Positions 61,881 to 64,000 of a stretch of DNA of 64,000 nt are shown piece after piece. A program made the position numbers and the translations under genes. The notes beneath the pieces are model-generated. The model had not been told where the DNA came from, made no database searches, and worked only from the letters and a program-made list of their open reading frames with translations. How positions within the stretch are numbered: position 1 is the stretch's first letter; each line of letters opens with the position of its first letter. This stretch comes from Oikopleura dioica (taxonomy: Eukaryota > Chordata > Appendicularia > Copelata > Oikopleuridae), in assembly GCA_907165135.1 (NCBI GenBank), contig OU015567.1, positions 10,111,001-10,175,000 on the forward strand, read 5' to 3'.

Positions 61881-64000
61881 CCTAACTCCCTAAACAGCGA
61901 AACTGTGAGCTCACGTGACTCTATAACCCGAGTGGAACGTGTTATCCACCGCGCGAATCTAACTTCAACAACGGATTAGCGCGGTTTATGGTCCCCATAT
62001 CAGGTGCACCATGGTATCAGAACCGCACTATTTCGCGGATTAAACCGCCATCATCGCCTGGTAATAATGAGCAAGGCGATAAAAAATGTTATGAAAGCCT
62101 GTTTTTCTGTTCGCAAGATCTTTTAGAAACTTCTAACAAAGACAATTGCTCTAAAATGGAACATATGGCCAAAAATAAACGAAAAAATTGTTCGTCCAAA
62201 AATTTGGACAGACTTCTTTCCATTTTTGACCCAATTTCCATCTCACAAAATTGAAGATTGAAATCGAGCTTGTAATAACAAAAACGCACTTTGTCGCACC
62301 ACGAGGGGGAGGATAAATATTTGAACCTCGTACTTAGTAGCCGAGACATCTCCATTAGCCCGGCTGATCCAATATTTCGAGGCATTATGCCACCTCACGT
62401 TTTTGGCACAAAAAAACGGCTTTCATAACAATTACTGTCCGATAAAATTGGCACGCAACGGTGTCTCTGTGACGTGAAACCCTTATTTTCGTTGCAGACA
62501 TGCTTTTCTCAGCTTTTCTCCAGGAAGTTTCATAGAGACCCCCTTATTTAGTCAAAAGACAAAAGAAATAATGCGATTCTCTTTCCGAGAATACCAAAGC
62601 TGGTCTCGGCAACCTGTGTAGAAAACCTGAGTCAGGGCTTTTTTCAAATCCATTCGCTCATTATCAAGATCCGTCTATTATGGCAATTGTATAACTTGTT
62701 CTCCTAGGAATCAATTTCGGGAACAAATGCGCCACTTCTGCCTCAATTTGTCGCTCATTACTCCTCATTTGAGCATAATCATTATTTTTGCATTTCAAAC
62801 GTGATGAGTTCAATTTCGTGAAAAGGCGGCCGTGAGAAGGGCTCGTTTGTCAAACAGGAAAACCGACGAAAGTTGCGTCACTCGACGCCCCAAACCTAAA
62901 TTTGACGGAACGAGGCGACCGAAAGAAAAATAATAAAATGGTGTCGAATGAACCAAATTAAGGATAACTTGATTTAGGCATAACGTGCTAATGTTGGCAA
63001 AACAGGAAAAATTGGCGGAACATGGGTACTTCCGGGGGAAGAAAGCTTTTAAAAATATAACTGTATTATTAATTCAAAAATAGACACTTGTTCCAAGCTC
63101 CGAGGCAACTAGATGTTATTTTTTCTTTAAATTTTTATTGGTAAATTTTCGAAAATTCATATTTTTCTTTCTCAAAATTCGAAATATAAAGTGGTCGGAA
63201 TTTTATGTCGAAGAAGGCAAAAAACAAGTTCACAAGATCCCTTCATTTCCCATCAAATTTGTGGAATTAGAAGCAAGAAAAAGCAAATTTCAAAGCTTTA
63301 CATTCGCCGCAAGACTTTCCAAATTGAGATGTTAGACGAACCCACGAAGTTAGATCATCTTCGAGTTGTTGATAAACGAAGAGAATAAGGAAAAATAAAT
63401 ATTTTCAAAATAAATTTGGATTTTCAAATTTTCAAGTGCGATCTTGTCGCGAAAAGGGGTTGAAAAATAAATTATGAAAATTATTTTAATCAAATTTTAT
63501 GTAATTTTATCTTCAAAGATTCGCCTCTAGGAAAAGAAAAGACAAAAGAAAACGAAATATAAAGTTCTAATTTTGAATCCGTGAAATTTCATTTTCTCTC
63601 GTAAATTTTAGAGACCTAATTAAATTATTTTGCAAGAATAAAAAACCATCGAAAAAGACGGTCTATATTTGAAGCGATGTCTAACTCGATGTCAGGACAT
63701 TCGCTTTTTGAAGACTTCAACGTGATGAGTGACGAAAAAAACGAGTTTTCGCAAAAAAGTGACAGATGTTGTTTTCGTATTTTGGCTTGATTCTGACCGC
63801 TGTCAACATCTCGAATTCGCGTAATAGAAAAGGCGACAAATTGCCACTATCAGAGGCAAATAACGTCCTTCATCGTGTGATAAAGACTTTGCGGTTTGAT
63901 TACGCGACGAATTGCTGAAAATGGCGCAATAATTGACCGATTGGACATTCAATTCTTTGATACTGTCAACTTTTAAACGTGATCGATGGAAGAAGAAGTT
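61881..64000. other. No gene recognised to window end
   Basis: A+T-rich. Probably 5' intron or flank of the ZP gene. The missing first exon of that gene may lie here or beyond the window. Confidence 0.35.
62613..62636 (+). repeat. Dispersed repeat B, copy 4
   Basis: CCTGTGTAGAAAACCTGAGT followed by CAGG. With copy 1 it shares the preceding GGCAA. Confidence 0.75.

Overview
The window is eukaryotic nuclear DNA and looks like a compact tunicate genome, most likely an appendicularian such as Oikopleura. Evidence: genes packed a few hundred bases apart, many introns of only 40-60 bp, several introns that only make sense with GA-AG, GG-AG or GC-AG ends, and chordate-type proteins (MiT-family bHLH-zipper factor, DECR1, CDV3, SLC22, ZP-domain and LU-domain proteins). 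Species assignment is inference. All exon models were built by hand from reading frame, splice signals and exon phase.

Left part, 0-14.7 kb, plus strand: 3' end of DECR1 (1-646), a CDV3-like gene (860-2439), an unidentified basic protein gene (3287-4249), a complete Mutator-like (MULE) transposon with intact transposase and a perfect 9-bp target duplication (5025-7610), the MITF/TFE gene starting 164 bp beyond that duplication (7784-10261, plus possible alternative 3' exons to 10916), a long-armed fold-back element flanked by TTAA (11330-12065), and a divergent alpha-tubulin gene lacking Lys40 (13082-14668).

Middle part, 16.5-40.6 kb: a hAT-type MITE with 8-bp target duplication; LU/three-finger exons followed by an EF-hand, sushi (CCP) and Thr-rich extracellular gene (17.4-22.9 kb) with a second TTAA fold-back element inside one of its introns; an ankyrin-repeat gene; a coiled-coil gene; a 12-exon SLC22 transporter; a small secreted Cys-rich peptide on the minus strand; a MITE that holds the same 169-bp telomere-like module found in the MULE; a galaxin-like plus FN3-like secreted protein; and a large LU-domain gene that appears to run on into a four-pass membrane domain (34.7-40.6 kb) with a 0.73-kb fold-back element in one intron.

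Right part, 40.6-64 kb, is different: A+T-rich and mostly non-coding, holding one minus-strand ZP-domain membrane protein gene whose eight recognised exons (61210 down to 45152) are split by four introns of 2.6-5.4 kb. This stretch is enriched in CACGTG E-boxes and holds four copies of a 24-bp dispersed repeat, a third TTAA element and a decayed inverted repeat.

Candidate novelties: a 20-bp sequence that makes up most of two short introns in unrelated genes and recurs in intergenic DNA (introner-like); several non-canonical introns; unrelated TTAA-flanked fold-back families; the LU-plus-four-pass architecture; and the giant-intron ZP locus.
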